DNA from: Cristatella mucedo
Taxonomy: Eukaryota; Bryozoa; Phylactolaemata; Cristatellidae
Direction: 5' to 3'
Assembly: GCA_009760855.2 (NCBI GenBank)
Contig: WPIO01000049.1
Location: forward strand, 372,001 to 436,000
DNA: 64,000 bases
This document shows positions 35,301-43,652 of the stretch, in pieces (positions within the stretch are counted from its first letter, which is position 1; each line of letters begins with the position of its first letter). A model generated the notes under the pieces. The model saw nothing but the letters and a program-made list of their open reading frames with translations. It made no database searches and was not told where the DNA came from. Both the position numbers and the translations under genes were made by a program.

Positions 35301-37168
35301 TTTCAGGCCTCCTTTTTTCTCTTTTGGCCGCATTAAATTGGTGCATTGCTGGCCGGTCACGGTGGCTTAGTAGCTTGTCATGATTTTACGACTTGGTTGT
35401 CCGGGGTTGAAATCCTATTGTCGGTAGGTTTGTGAAGGTCAATAATTAACAGCTGTACCAATCGTGAAGGGAGCTAGCCATCTCCTCCCCCTACCTTTGT
35501 AGGGACTTGTGGAGAGGGAAGGCAGCCCGAAAGGTGCGACAAAATGCCATCACGGTAAATGGCCTTGAATCGTAAGGCCACTCTTCGGCTTAATTTATTT
35601 GTACCCGGCGTGTTCTTCCTCTCCAGTTTAGGCACAGAAAAGCACCCGATTCGTGTCCAAGCACATATGTCGGTGTCGTGATCGCACCTGTGCTGATAAT
35701 GCACACCAGAGCGACTCTCCTTCACTATGTAGCCAGTTTTTTTGCTGCCGTGGCTCAGATGGATGCGATTGTTTTTTTTGTCCAGCATGAATCAAAATGA
35801 ACATGCAGGTCTACTTTTATCGCTGCCTGTGGGGCATAGTCGTTCTTGCATCTTATAGTTAAAAAAAAAGTGTCATCGCGTCAGCGATGACAGCGAGGTG
35901 GTATCTGAAATATGAAAATCTGGTATCTGGTGGTATCAGCGAGGTGGTATCTGAAAGGCAAGGCCGTTCGATTCGTCATTTCTAGCAGTGCAGCTAAATG
36001 TTTGATTGTGCTTCGGGGACGTTTTTCTATGTGCAATGTCGCCTGCTTTGCTTTCACGCTAGTGTATTTTACTGGCGTCTCACCCACCTACCGCTGTCAC
36101 CTGGCTTTGCAGGAGTCCGCGGTGGTCAAACAGGTACCCCTGAAGCTTCCGGAGAGGGGCTTGGCCATGTCGACACTGTGGAAGCTCTTGCAGCAGCCGG
36201 CCCAGCCGGGTCAAGATCAGTCGCCAAACGGGTCGACAGCCTTGGGGATCAGCGTGCCAGTCAGTGCTGGCGCATCGTCGCGGCCCGTTAGCGATCGGGA
36301 CTCAGCTGCCTGCATGATGCCGGTTGGCGATGGCGCGCTGCTGCTGAGCAACAGCAGCAGCAGGACCCCACTGCCAGTCACGGCAGCAGCAAGCGTTCGC
36401 GATGCGGCGCCGCTCAGCTATCTGGTGCGCAGTGCCGCGGCACGCGCCCTCGTCGAGGCGCCACTGTCTGCCGTGCGCAGCGCCGACGGTGGCTGCCGCC
36501 GTCGCTCGCCTGACGCTGGCTGCAGCGGCAACGGAGGTGGCAGCTTTTCAGCTAGCGCCACCATGCCACTGCTCGCGGGAATGTTTGAGAAGCTGTGTGA
36601 GCCTCCACCTCCACCACCACAACCCCCGAGGTCGTCGATGCATTCAGCAGCCGCTGCCACGGCAATATCGGCTGCCAGGAGACCGTTGATACAGCCGCCA
36701 GTGCCGGCCCAGCCGCAGCGGCTGGGCGGCACGCTGAGCCCGACGAACGTGCCGCAGGAGGTGCTTCCCCATCCTCACAGGCGGCTGAGGCGCTACTCCT
36801 CGGGTCACCGCTACCAGAGGAGCCCCAGTAATGGCGGCCTCGGTCACACGAGCTTCTCCAACGACCCTTGCCGGCGTCGCTTGATCCGAACTGCTGCCGT
36901 CCAGCGATTATCGCCCAACGTGTTCGGATCGTCATCGGTGACTGGTAAGACGGAGTTCCAAGGAGATGATGCTTGCACCGACGATCACGAGAGCAACGAT
37001 CTTTCGTTGCGAGAGCCCGAGCATTCTTCCTATGGGAGGCAGAGCCGAGTGTACCTCTCGGCTGCTGACGACGCGTCTGCTGCTTGCAGTGGAGCCATCG
37101 ATCTGAGCAGCGAGGCCTTCTTCAGCCCTTCACACTTGGAGCTTAAGTCAGAGCCTGTCGATGTGTAG
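18953..37168 (+). CDS. ZAD-like domain nuclear protein, five coding exons (join)
   Basis: The coding exons are 18953-19595, 19928-20139, 20391-21171, 32983-34109 and 36113-37168. Every junction has GT-AG ends and the phases match (1, 0, 1, 0). The total of 3819 nt gives 1272 residues plus a stop. The ATG has G at -3 and +4. Residues 17/20 and 66/69 form two CxxC pairs 45 residues apart, followed by a long helix (about 70-95), the layout of a ZAD zinc domain, which in known proteins mediates dimerisation. The rest is low-complexity Ser/Ala/Pro/Gln with acidic and basic patches. LWKLL (943-947) fits an LxxLL nuclear-receptor box, AIDLS (1249-1253) a CtBP-type motif, and LKSE (1265-1268) a SUMO consensus. 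There are no C2H2 fingers, unlike typical ZAD proteins. A role as transcriptional cofactor is inference, the family is not recognised, and extra exons in intron 3 cannot be excluded. Confidence 0.75.
19928..20139 (+). CDS. Exon 2 of the ZAD-like gene
   Basis: The acceptor CGTTTACAG opens the exon in phase 1 and the donor CCAG|GTAAGA closes it in phase 0. It encodes residues 215-285: Ser-rich at first (NSSSGSSSEE), then a mixed charged stretch ending PADRCQ. The alternative frame starting at the internal ATG (19931) gives a basic peptide but would not join in frame to exon 3, so the Ser-rich frame is chosen. Confidence 0.7.
20391..21171 (+). CDS. Exon 3 of the ZAD-like gene
   Basis: The acceptor GCACCGCCAG gives phase 0 and the donor GGAAG|GTGATT gives phase 1, which fits the next exon. 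It encodes residues 286-545 plus one base: a basic SHSKRKS start, Pro/Ala runs, AAAATASVSV, a Ser run and several poly-Ala patches, with many CAG/GCA codons. It is low complexity throughout and probably disordered. Confidence 0.75.
23300..23945 (+). mobile_element. L2-type LINE 3' end (copy 8)
   Basis: The CGGGAGACCATGCC and CTGACTTGATGACATTCAAAA segments correspond to the FGDRA and PDLxTFK region of the L2 protein. They are followed by the 3' UTR, the stem-loop TAAAGCCCCTAAATAGACAA, then GGTTCTCTTTTGGTGCTATA and a TAATATTATT tail. It lies in intron 3. Confidence 0.65.
24060..24140 (-). mobile_element. L2 tail fragment (copy 9)
   Basis: In complement it shows GTGAAGCGCCTAGAAAGAGA followed by a decayed loop and GGGCACTATAAC. 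It is short and has no ATT run. Confidence 0.55.
24310..24420 (-). mobile_element. Possible tRNA-like SINE head
   Basis: In complement the stretch holds GGGCCTCCCCAAGCGCTAAT, which could be a decayed A-box region, and CCAAGCTCAAATCC, a B-box-like block. No L2-like tail follows. Weak. Confidence 0.3.
25404..25605 (-). mobile_element. L2 LINE 3' tail (copy 10)
   Basis: A clean tail copy in complement: CATGCTGACCCAGTGCATGT, TTGCAGCAAATGTAAAGTGC, then the stem-loop CTAGAGAGAGACTTAGTTCT, then GAGGGCGCTTTATCAAGTGC and an ATT tail with two interruptions. It lies in intron 3 and is close to copies 7 and 12. Confidence 0.8.
26318..27525 (-). repeat. Interspersed repeat X, copy 5, split by a foldback element
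   Basis: The left piece (26318-26370: TATCTCCGTC..., AACTCCACACAAAGCC) is the 3' end of X in complement. The right piece (27310-27525) continues with AAGTGGATGTACG, the stem-loop AAAGCCTAAGCTGCTTTT and the upstream blocks. Removing 26371-27308 restores a continuous X element, so the foldback element inserted into it. Confidence 0.65.
26371..27308. mobile_element. 938-bp foldback/MITE-like element with long inverted repeats
   Basis: The two arms (about 26371-26808 and 26861-27308) are reverse complements at high but not perfect identity around a loop of about 50 nt. Ends are GGGGGAATGTCAAGAAAATA and the complement of GGGGGAGTAAAAAAAATACC. The left flank is TTAA and the right flank GTAA, so a TTAA target site (one copy mutated), as in piggyBac-type elements, or a TAAG duplication is likely. 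No transposase is encoded; the short frames over the arms look incidental. The C11 run at the right end is unusual. Confidence 0.75.
27580..28227. repeat. Near-perfect palindrome, 317-bp arms, 14-nt loop
   Basis: Bases 27580-27896 are the reverse complement of 27911-28227. Checking all five 60-base rows shows one mismatch (T versus G complement in the AGATTTATTTCTC/GAGAACTAAATCT segment) and no indel. The loop is 27897-27910. The inner arms carry an L2/SINE-like tail motif (GTGCCTAGAA... and TTCTCTTGGGGC). It could be a recent inverted duplication, a foldback element or an assembly artefact. Confidence 0.9.
28228..30721. other. Intron 3, no recognised element except a 20-bp repeat
   Basis: Open frames up to 152 codons (28887-29345, minus) are present but have no recognisable domains and no consistent splice frame. 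A short TGTGTG/GCATGC alternating purine-pyrimidine patch sits at 30512-30566. Confidence 0.4.
29916..29980 (+). repeat. Three tandem copies of a 20-bp unit
   Basis: GAGATTGAGTTCGTTCGGCA is present three times in a row (29921-29940, 29941-29960, 29961-29980). Only the first differs, at one base, and a partial unit lies before it. Confidence 0.9.
30722..30905 (-). mobile_element. L2 LINE 3' tail (copy 11)
   Basis: In complement it shows GCATGCTGACCATGTGCAGG, TTACAGCATATGTAAAGTAC, a decayed stem-loop, GGATGCTATACAAATGCAC and a TATTATTATTGTTATTA tail. Confidence 0.75.
31200..31866 (-). mobile_element. Possible LTR-retrotransposon remnant (gag-like piece plus LTR-like segment)
   Basis: On the minus strand, 31866-31564 is open for 100 codons and begins MDELKAHFAPAKTNLHINR. 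This recalls the HFAPKTN region of Gypsy-type Gag proteins. Downstream, 31550-31290 looks like an LTR, with an AATAAAGCTTGTAAAT polyadenylation-type signal near 31385-31370. No pol, primer-binding site or second LTR was found, so this is tentative. Confidence 0.3.
31617..31639. repeat. C11G12 homopolymer palindrome
   Basis: Eleven C are followed directly by twelve G. A second such block (C10G11) is at 62878-62898. Both could fold as hairpins or quadruplexes, or reflect base-calling trouble. Confidence 0.9.
32095..32297 (+). mobile_element. L2 LINE 3' tail (copy 12), near consensus
   Basis: Visible are TTTGCATGCTGACCCTGTGC, ATGTCACCACTAACCATGTT, CAATTGCATTTCCCTTTGCA, then GCAAATGTAAAGCGCCTAGA, the loop ATTAAG and CTCTGAGGGCGCCTTATCAA, followed by 12 or more ATT units. 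It is one of the youngest-looking tails and lies in intron 3. Confidence 0.85.
32983..34109 (+). CDS. Exon 4 of the ZAD-like gene
   Basis: The acceptor TCTGTCACCTGCAG opens the exon, and its first two bases complete the split Gly codon from exon 3. The donor GCCAAG|GTAAGA closes it in phase 0. It encodes residues 546-921, rich in Ser, Ala, Gln and Pro, with SxASS-type patches and several AAAA runs, and no recognisable fold. The upstream in-frame ATG (32934) is in the intron and is not the start. Reverse-strand frames across it are shadows. Confidence 0.75.
35148..35300 (+). repeat. Interspersed repeat X, copy 6
   Basis: A well-preserved 3' part of X: TTGGCTACCGAATGCGTACC, the stem-loop GAAAGCCGCTTAGGCTGTGA, TCCTGCGTAACACCCACATG, GACTTTGTGGAGTTACTGAC and an ATTAC repeat tail. 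Confidence 0.7.
35352..35425 (+). mobile_element. tRNA-like SINE head or tRNA pseudogene
   Basis: GGTCACGGTGGCTTAGTAGC fits an A-box and CCGGGGTTGAAATCC fits a B-box at a proper spacing. A complete cloverleaf is not evident, so it is not called a tRNA gene. Confidence 0.4.
36113..37168 (+). CDS. Exon 5 (last coding exon) of the ZAD-like gene
   Basis: Opens after GGCTTTGCAG in phase 0 and ends at a TAG at 37166-37168, encoding residues 922-1272. Near its start is STLWKLLQQ, an LxxLL motif (943-947). A poly-Pro run (about 1085-1092) comes next, then a basic segment (RRLRRYSSGHRYQR). The NDLSLRE and AIDLSSEAF segments resemble CtBP-binding PxDLS motifs but lack the Pro. The last residues carry LKSEPVDV, with a psi-K-x-E SUMO consensus. 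The 3' half is less repetitive than exons 3-4 and so is the likeliest conserved part besides the ZAD-like domain. Confidence 0.78.
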   Translation, partial: ESAVVKQVPLKLPERGLAMSTLWKLLQQPAQPGQDQSPNGSTALGISVPVSAGASSRPVSDRDSAACMMPVGDGALLLSNSSSRTPLPVTAAASVRDAAPLSYLVRSAAARALVEAPLSAVRSADGGCRRRSPDAGCSGNGGGSFSASATMPLLAGMFEKLCEPPPPPPQPPRSSMHSAAAATAISAARRPLIQPPVPAQPQRLGGTLSPTNVPQEVLPHPHRRLRRYSSGHRYQRSPSNGGLGHTSFSNDPCRRRLIRTAAVQRLSPNVFGSSSVTGKTEFQGDDACTDDHESNDLSLREPEHSSYGRQSRVYLSAADDASAACSGAIDLSSEAFFSPSHLELKSEPVDV

Positions 37169-37390
37169 ATCGTGCAATTGTGCTGGTGCTGGTAGCATGC
37201 TAGTTGACAGTGATGCGGTTTGTTGCTGTTATAGGCTCAGTGGCTGCAGGCAGCTACTGTACCATGCACGTGTCTTTGTGAGAAGTGAACTGGTAGCCGG
37301 GTTTTGGTGTTAGGTGAACCACTATGCGATTCAGCAAGCTGGGTTTGGGTTAAGTCCCACTAATGTAAGTTTAGGTGGTAATATATAGTA

Positions 37391-37396
37391 AATAAA
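37391..37396 (+). terminator. AATAAA polyadenylation signal of the ZAD-like gene
   Basis: The first canonical AATAAA after the stop codon is 223 bases downstream, followed by a T-rich stretch, so the 3' UTR is probably about 250 nt. Confidence 0.55.
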
Positions 37397-37419
37397 ATTG
37401 TTCAGCATTTTAACCAAAA

Positions 37420-38285
37420 TTTTGTCTTGGTTGCCGTGCACAGCTTATGACTGCAGCATGTATACCCTGAGTTTGGCACTTTTACCACCAGATGCTGAGC
37501 CTTTCGTAGCAGTTGCCTCATGCTGTAGTGACTCAAACATGCTATTTGTAATCCAACATGAAGGCTATAATGTGTATATTCCAGGGCTGAAATCGGATAA
37601 TGGACTAGCACCGTTAGAAGCTAACAAGTATGGCTAAGGTAAATCTATTGTCAGAATTGCCTGCAGCCAATTTTGCGTCTATCAGAAGAACCTTTCGAAT
37701 TGATATGGTGTATGCAATGTCTAGCAACCAACGTGAATTCTGTGGGTTGAACAGTATTATTTCTACCGAGCTATCAGACCAACGGCTGGTCACACTGCAT
37801 AATGTGTCTGATGTGCACGAGTGGTTACATATAAATCAATCTCGACTTAGAACCAGACCTGGTGCTGGAGGCAGTCGTCATAGTCCTCATCGATGTCGTC
37901 ATTGTACTGAGTTAACGGCTTTCTGGCCAGCAGCTCGTGCTACCATCATGCATGACCCACGATGACTTGTGTGCCAAGGGTTATTGTATACAAAGTAGGC
38001 GATCTTGCAATGTATGCATAGTGCTCGTTTGATATTGCTTACTAAGAGCACTCCCATTATCGCTGATATGCCTGATGTGGCTGTATTCAGACATGGTATG
38101 CCTACTCTCTTCGTATCACTCGTGTTTGACCGGGCATATTGGTAAAACTTGATACTCCTCACTTGGGGAGGCGTACTGCTACCCTGCTGCCTGGCTGCAG
38201 CATTTTTAGAGCTACCTTGAGGTTGCTGTCATACATCGTTGGCACTTTGGACCTCGGGGTTATGGTAATTTTCATGAATTATCAA
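37420..38285. other. No recognisable gene
   Basis: A 111-codon frame at 37630-37965 has no recognisable similarity and no splice support. Nothing else is seen. Confidence 0.4.
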
Positions 38286-38420
38286 AAAATATAATCTATG
38301 TGTATATCACCTAAAGAGAACTTAATCTCTATCCAGGCTCGTTATCTGTGGCTTTATGTGTGGGGAAGGCTCGAGCCCACATACTTAGCCGTGTGAGCAC
38401 CACACCCCTGGGCCAATCCA
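38286..38420 (-). mobile_element. tRNA-derived SINE with L2-like tail (copy c)
   Basis: In complement the head is GGATTGGCCCAGGGGTGTGG, with GTGGGCTCGAGCC as B-box. The tail includes GATAGAGATTAAGTTCTCTT and ends GTGATATACACATAGATTAT. The central part is more diverged than in copies d and e. Confidence 0.6.
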
Positions 38421-38934
38421 AGGCGGTTACCAGAAAAAACCGTGCAGTCAGTCGGCTTTTTGAACTGAGAACCAAAGTGTCCAGAATCCGTGACACTAAC
38501 CGCCGACCACCTGCTCAGCCCAGCCTACAGATGTGTACTTAATGTGCGAAGACCTCTTTTGCTATCTCCTAAGTCAAATTACATCCTGAGATTGCTGCCT
38601 TGCATTTTTGGTCGCGGTTGTTCGCCTATCCTACCTATCCCATACCCGGGCAGATGAGTTTTTGCTCAGGATACATGCTGTCTGCACGTAATAAAGAGCG
38701 ATATGATCTTTCTCTACATACGGTATTTCGCGGATTCCTGGAGCAAAGGTTTGGCTGTCGGTCGCGGAAAGGCAGGTTAGAGCTGCTGTGAGTGATGTCG
38801 CTATGAAGTCACATAGGCGAAACTAGCTGTCGGAACTGCGGCGACACCATAGGGATACAGCTACGATCAGCCAAAAATCGAGTGAGTAAACCGAATCTAA
38901 AACCAAAATTATATGGGTCTGGCTATGCCTCGTA

Positions 38935-39315
38935 CAAACCTCAAACTCTTTGGAGACCGCGCGTTTAGTTGGTATGCTCCCAAAGCCTGGAACTCACTCC
39001 CGACTTGCGTCACGACATCCCTGACTTGACCGCATTTAAAAAGAAATTAAAACGCACCTATTTATGACAGCATTTAGTGGGTCCCTGTGATTCGACCTTT
39101 ATGTGCTTATGCGTGCTGACACTGTGCATGCTGCCACTAACAAGACTTGCATGCTGACCGTGTGCATGTCACCTCTAACCACATTATTCGTGTTGTTTAT
39201 CAAACATGATTCTTCTCACCATTCGATCGTGTTTCCTTTGCAGCAAATGTAAAGCACCTAAAAATAGATGAAGTTCTCGGAGGGTGCTCTGTCAGTGTAT
39301 TATTATTATTATCAC
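38935..39315 (+). mobile_element. L2 LINE 3' end (copy 13)
   Basis: It begins in the coding end (TTTGGAGACCGCGCGTTTAG, then the AAAGCCTGGAACTCACTCCC NSLP region, then TTTAAAAAGAAATTAAAACG). The complete 3' UTR and the stem-loop AAAGCACCTAAAAATAGATG follow, then an ATT run. It is a good template for the family's 3' half. Confidence 0.8.
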
Positions 39316-39376
39316 GGTTACGACAGTATAACGACTTTTTCTGGAGTATTAACTTGAGTAAATTATCTCTGCTAGT

Positions 39377-39380
<4 letters not shown>

Positions 39381-39452
<72 letters not shown>

Positions 39453-39467
39453 CGCTCGCTCGCTCGC

Positions 39468-39537
<70 letters not shown>

Positions 39538-39549
39538 TCTCTCTCTCTC

Positions 39550-39581
<32 letters not shown>
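39381..39581 (+). repeat. (CT)n / (CGCT)n compound microsatellite
   Basis: About 200 bp of CT with a CGCT block at 39449-39480. It lies between two L2 copies. The Leu/Ser and Arg/Glu frames are artefacts. Confidence 0.95.
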
Positions 39582-39629
39582 GGGGCTCTTTAATATTATT
39601 TATCACCCAAGTCCTTTTTTACTGCGTTT

Positions 39630-40060
39630 AATCTCGCCTGGGCATCGCTGCCATTGCACAATGTTGTTATAGTTCCTATCATAGCAGAATATTTCAAGGC
39701 GTAGATGTCAATGGCCAACGATTGTCCGGCGAGCTTTAGGAAAATGAGGAATCATTAGCATCAGATCTAGGCCAACAACATTTACCTATTAAAGTCTTGT
39801 TCTAACTTCCAATTATCAAGTGCGTGTCACTGATCAGGGTTTCTACTAATAAGAACCGTGCGTGTGCTCTTGCATTTTTTTGCATTTTCGCATTTTGTCT
39901 AAGCGTGATCATTTTCTGCGTGTGAATGTTTGTCTATGGATGGTGCCTGCTTGTCATTAGCTCTTGTTTGTTGCTTCTGATTTCAGCGAGTTTTTAAGTG
40001 TTTTTAAGAGATTTAATTATCCTCGGGTGTTGTACGAGACTTATCGTTATTGCTATTGCC
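39630..40060 (+). mobile_element. L2 LINE, internally deleted decayed copy (14)
   Basis: The 5' part encodes a degraded LGIAA...VDVNGQ segment of reverse transcriptase (39638-39720). The 3' part from 39840 resembles the L2 3' UTR and ends with TTTTTAAGAGATTTAATTAT, then CCTCGGGTGTTGTACGAG. The middle of the protein is missing. Confidence 0.5.
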
Positions 40061-40084
40061 GATTTAATCTGTAAGCACAATCCA

Positions 40085-40175
40085 AGTTTTCATTTATATG
40101 CAAACGCACTGAAAGCCGATTAGGCTTTCAGTGTTTTGTAGAATGCTCTCAACGGACCGAGGTACATTACCCTAC
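40085..40175 (+). repeat. Interspersed repeat X fragment, copy 7
   Basis: Holds the diagnostic stem-loop GCACTGAAAGCCGATTAGGC / TTTCAGTG and a decayed remainder ending AGGTACATTACCCTACC. Confidence 0.45.
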
Positions 40176-40189
40176 CTTGCACCCAGCTG

Positions 40190-40990
40190 TACTGTAGTTG
40201 TGTATCCTATCTCCCGGCACTTCAGATTCTCTCTATCCCTCGCAGCGTGCATCGTTGACATGCGAGCTTGAATGGCATTTGGCTTTCTCAAATTGAATAA
40301 AAATAAGATCATTTTGATAATTATAGTAAAATATTAGTTATTCACAAAATGCAAAGCTGAACCCTCAAAATGGGCTCGGCCACCATATCCTACGTTGCTT
40401 ATGCACATAATCAGGGCGTCCTATTCAAAAACGACATTATTCCAGATAACCACGTCTTCAACATAATCAAATATGCGTGCATTGAGTAAAATACTATTGC
40501 AGGGAAAAAGCACTTTTAGGCTCAGATAGCACAGTCAAGTTGATCCATTCATGCCGCCCAGACTTATGCCGCCTACCGAACTCAGTTCTTGCTGCCTGAT
40601 AAAATAAGACGCCTATAGATGGTGCCAAACTCGGCAGCTCGCTTGGCTCGTCTGTCGGGACTGTCGCAACTGCCGAATTTCAACTTTTCGCTCTGACGCG
40701 TGCAGACTCTCCATCAAGCAGTGCGTAGATATAAAATAATTTGTCACTCACTTTGAGGTCCTTCGTCCTCTTGCTCGGGTATGCTCGTCTGAAATACTGA
40801 CTTCACTCGCTTCCACTCGCGTCACACATCGGTTCTGGGATTTCCGGTCGCTTAGCTGCACCTCTAACTAACCTATAGTCCTTTGGGGAGCATGCTGTCG
40901 GATCCCATTCTCCAAAAGCGTGGAACTAGCTACGGACCGACATCACGACATCCGCTGACCTCCAGGCATTTTAAGTGAAGCCAAAAGATA
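40190..40990 (+). mobile_element. L2 LINE, decayed coding fragment (copy 15)
   Basis: Segments match the L2 protein in shifting frames: the FLKLNKNK-type TCAAATTGAATAAAAATAAG at 40289, AACCCTCAAAATGGGCTCGG, ATGGTGCCAAACTCGGCAGC (LVQNSAA), and CCATCAAGCAGTGCGTAGAT (PIKQCVD). It ends in an eroded FGDRA/NSLP region near 40900-40970. There is no tail. Confidence 0.5.
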
Positions 40991-42619
40991 CGCTAGCTAT
41001 TCAGGGTGTGGCTTCGTGCTCAGTCCGAATTGGACGCTTCTCTTTCTCTGCGTGCAGTTGCAGTCGCTGCAATTGTCCGTGCTATTATAGCTAAGCATTC
41101 GACGGCTTTCTTCCCAAACAGCTTATACGTGACATGCCTGGTGAGGGATTTAGTTCCCACGCGATGCTGTAAAAATGAACTATCGCTATTAGCTATAAGA
41201 AAGAGATTAAGAGTAGGAAATATGTTGTTACTGTCGTTAGCACTATTAGTATTACGACAGTCCGCCGGTCGAAGATGCGTGCTCTCGGCGCGAGATGCCT
41301 GAGAGGAAAGAGCCGCGAGCGAGCTCCCGGCGATCGCAAGCGTGCAACCGGAAGGATAGTGCAAGCACGTATTTGCATGAAGATGCCGCTAGTAAAGCGA
41401 AGCTAAATTCTAGATGCTTAACACTCTGCGAGCGAGGAGCGAGTCGAGAATGGGTTACGCTGACGAGAGGTTTACAACGCAAGCGACATCGGGTCACATC
41501 GCGCCACGATGCATCATCCTTTGAGAGAGCTACCGGACACGACTTGTATTTGCTCCCTAATGCCAACGTACACTCGAATTGCAACGGAGAAACAGAGGAC
41601 TGTTTACACACGAAAAAAATTCTTCAAGTTCAGACAGAGCACCTAAAAAATACAGATGCACGGATTCCGGTTGCATGGCTGTTTTTGATTCATTTTAGTT
41701 ATCCATGTGGGATATCTAAAACACTAAGTGAGAAAAGTCGTCAGTCGGTTACCTTGCTGTCCACAAGCGTTGAGATCAGGTAATAGCTGCTTTGGAATAT
41801 TTCAACGGGAATCCGTATCAAAATGGAACATCATGTGCAGCCAGTACTGAGCATGGTGGTCCAAGTCACAGTTGCTTGTGCAACAGTGCAGGGAGATCTT
41901 CTCCTCCCTATGTTGCGTGTACTAATATCGCTCCAGTTTGAGATCGTTTCAGGTATCGATTAAGATAGCGCTGCAACTAAAGGCACTCGTCTGTTTCTAG
42001 CCAAGCGAAGTGCTGACGACCTAAACGTATGTTCGAAAAAAAAGTCGCTAGCAGTGACTGCTCGGGGCTCGGGCTTCACCGGTATTCGGCGCCGATCTGA
42101 TGCGACTGGCACCGCTATGAGCGCTGCGTCTGCGGCTTCTTTCTTTCTCCTCGGATGAGGAAGCCGCCGAGAAAGGGTTAGTTGATTCGACCGCCTCATT
42201 TATATATCGGCCAAAGAGACTTACCGGCCACCACGGTCCCATGCAGTGGGCGATAAAGGATTGCCCACTGCAGAATTCAAATCCAGGACCTGGGTCGTTA
42301 AGAGCGAACATCTTTCCCCGTGGCTGCAAGCCCGGTGCTATCACCCCTAACCATGATGTCCTTAAGAATAATGAAGAGCGGCATAGAGTGTCTCTGACAA
42401 GAAGTTACAACGAGGTTTTATCGGCTCACAGATCTTGACGCCAAATTCGGTTTACTGTTGGAAGTTGAGAAGCTTTGAAGGCACTTGACCAGACCAAACT
42501 CCGACAGCAATGTCTAGACTTTGGAGGCTTCTATTATTCACAAGTTGATAAACAGACCTATACAATAAATACGTGACTGTAGAATGCTTCTTGCCACGCG
42601 ACACGACTCGGCACCAAAG
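40991..42619. other. No supported gene; possible tRNA-like block near 42225-42290
   Basis: A 162-codon frame (41295-41783) and its reverse counterparts have no recognisable similarity. Near 42270 AATTCAAATCC could be a SINE B-box, but the A-box is unclear. The upstream part of the hAT remnant may extend into 42400-42620 without recognisable motifs. Confidence 0.35.
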
Positions 42620-42915
42620 ACTCCACTGCAGCTCGTATCTTTCATTGTCAGTTATGGAGGAAATGTGTTTCCTAATTTGAGAGTTTCCTTTGAAAGTTCT
42701 TTTCTCACTATATTCGCTGTCTCAGTTGCCAGTGGCGAATGCTCCTTTATTAAGCTGAAGATAATCATGTCTGATGTCTGAGAGTATCAATAGAGCAAGA
42801 TCGACTCTTTGATTTGACATCGTTAAGGGTAGAGAAAGAAACACTGGAAAGTATTGACTTTCAAACTTTAGTAGATCAGTTTGCCACGCTCAAGGCCAGA
42901 AAAATTCACACAAGT
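42620..42915 (+). pseudogene. hAT-family transposase C-terminal remnant
   Basis: One frame reads GNVFPNLRVSFESSFLTI followed by VASGECSFIKLKII, the C-terminal dimerisation block of hAT transposases (typically FPNLR...ASGERSFSKLKLIK). After a stop and a frame change, 42825-42900 reads VEKETLESIDFQTLVDQFAT plus LKARKI, the usual end of the ZMYM6-like/TTF-domain hAT subfamily. The frameshift and stops show it is dead. The N-terminal catalytic parts and the terminal inverted repeats are not seen. Confidence 0.7.
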
Positions 42916-43156
42916 AAAAGCTGTGATAGCTACCTTGTACTTTTATTGAAGTTGACAAAACTTTCCCAACTCGATATGCCTGCTAGCACCTTTTTTGCAT
43001 TTGTTCTGTGGTAGAGCTAGTTTGCAGAAATTGCTGAAAAGGGGAGGGAGTGCCATTTGTAGCTTTGGACCCGAACGCCGAAAGGTCTCACTACGCCACT
43101 GCATGCAGGAGTCTGCTTTCTAGTCTGGATCAACTGAACGGTGGGAAGCAACTAGC

Positions 43157-43159
43157 AAG

Positions 43160-43192
<33 letters not shown>

Positions 43193-43272
43193 GGTTAGGG
43201 AGGGAGGGAAAGACAGAGACACAGAGAGAGGGAGGGTTAGGGAGAGACAGAGAGAGACAGAGGCAGAGACAA

Positions 43273-43346
<74 letters not shown>

Positions 43347-43471
43347 ATGGTGAGAGAGACAGAGACACAGAGGGAGGGAGGGAGGGAGGGAGGGAGAGAC
43401 AGAGACAGAGAGAGAGAGACGGGGAGAGAGACAGATAAACAGAGACAAAGACAGAGAGATAGAGAGAGAGT

Positions 43472-43511
<40 letters not shown>

Positions 43512-43581
43512 CCGGGAGAGAGACGGAGACTGAGACTGAGACAGACAGACAGGGACAGATAGAGACAGAGAGGAGAGAGGG

Positions 43582-43627
<46 letters not shown>

Positions 43628-43652
43628 GCAGACATAGACAGAGAGACAGAGA
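43157..43652 (+). repeat. Purine-rich compound microsatellite (GA, GACA, GGGA)
   Basis: About 500 bp of GA-based repeats mixing GAGA, GACA, GGAG and GGGA units, with a pure GA block at 43278-43340 and a CAGA block at 43583-43630. All long frames over it are artefacts. Confidence 0.95.

Larger units (their letters stand above)
34110..36112 (+). other. Intron 4 of the ZAD-like gene
   Basis: Two-kilobase intron from GTAAGA to GGCTTTGCAG. It holds an X copy (35148-35300) and a tRNA-like SINE head (35352-35425). The duplicated GAGGTGGTATCTGAAA (35893-35908 and 35940-35955) is a short local repeat near the 3' end. Confidence 0.65.

Noticed and set aside
35352-35425. Functional tRNA gene
   Set aside because: A-box and B-box are present but a full cloverleaf with acceptor stem is not evident. 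It is treated as a SINE head or pseudogene.
41295-41783. 162-codon plus-strand frame
   Set aside because: No recognisable domain, no splice context and equally long reverse frames; treated as chance.
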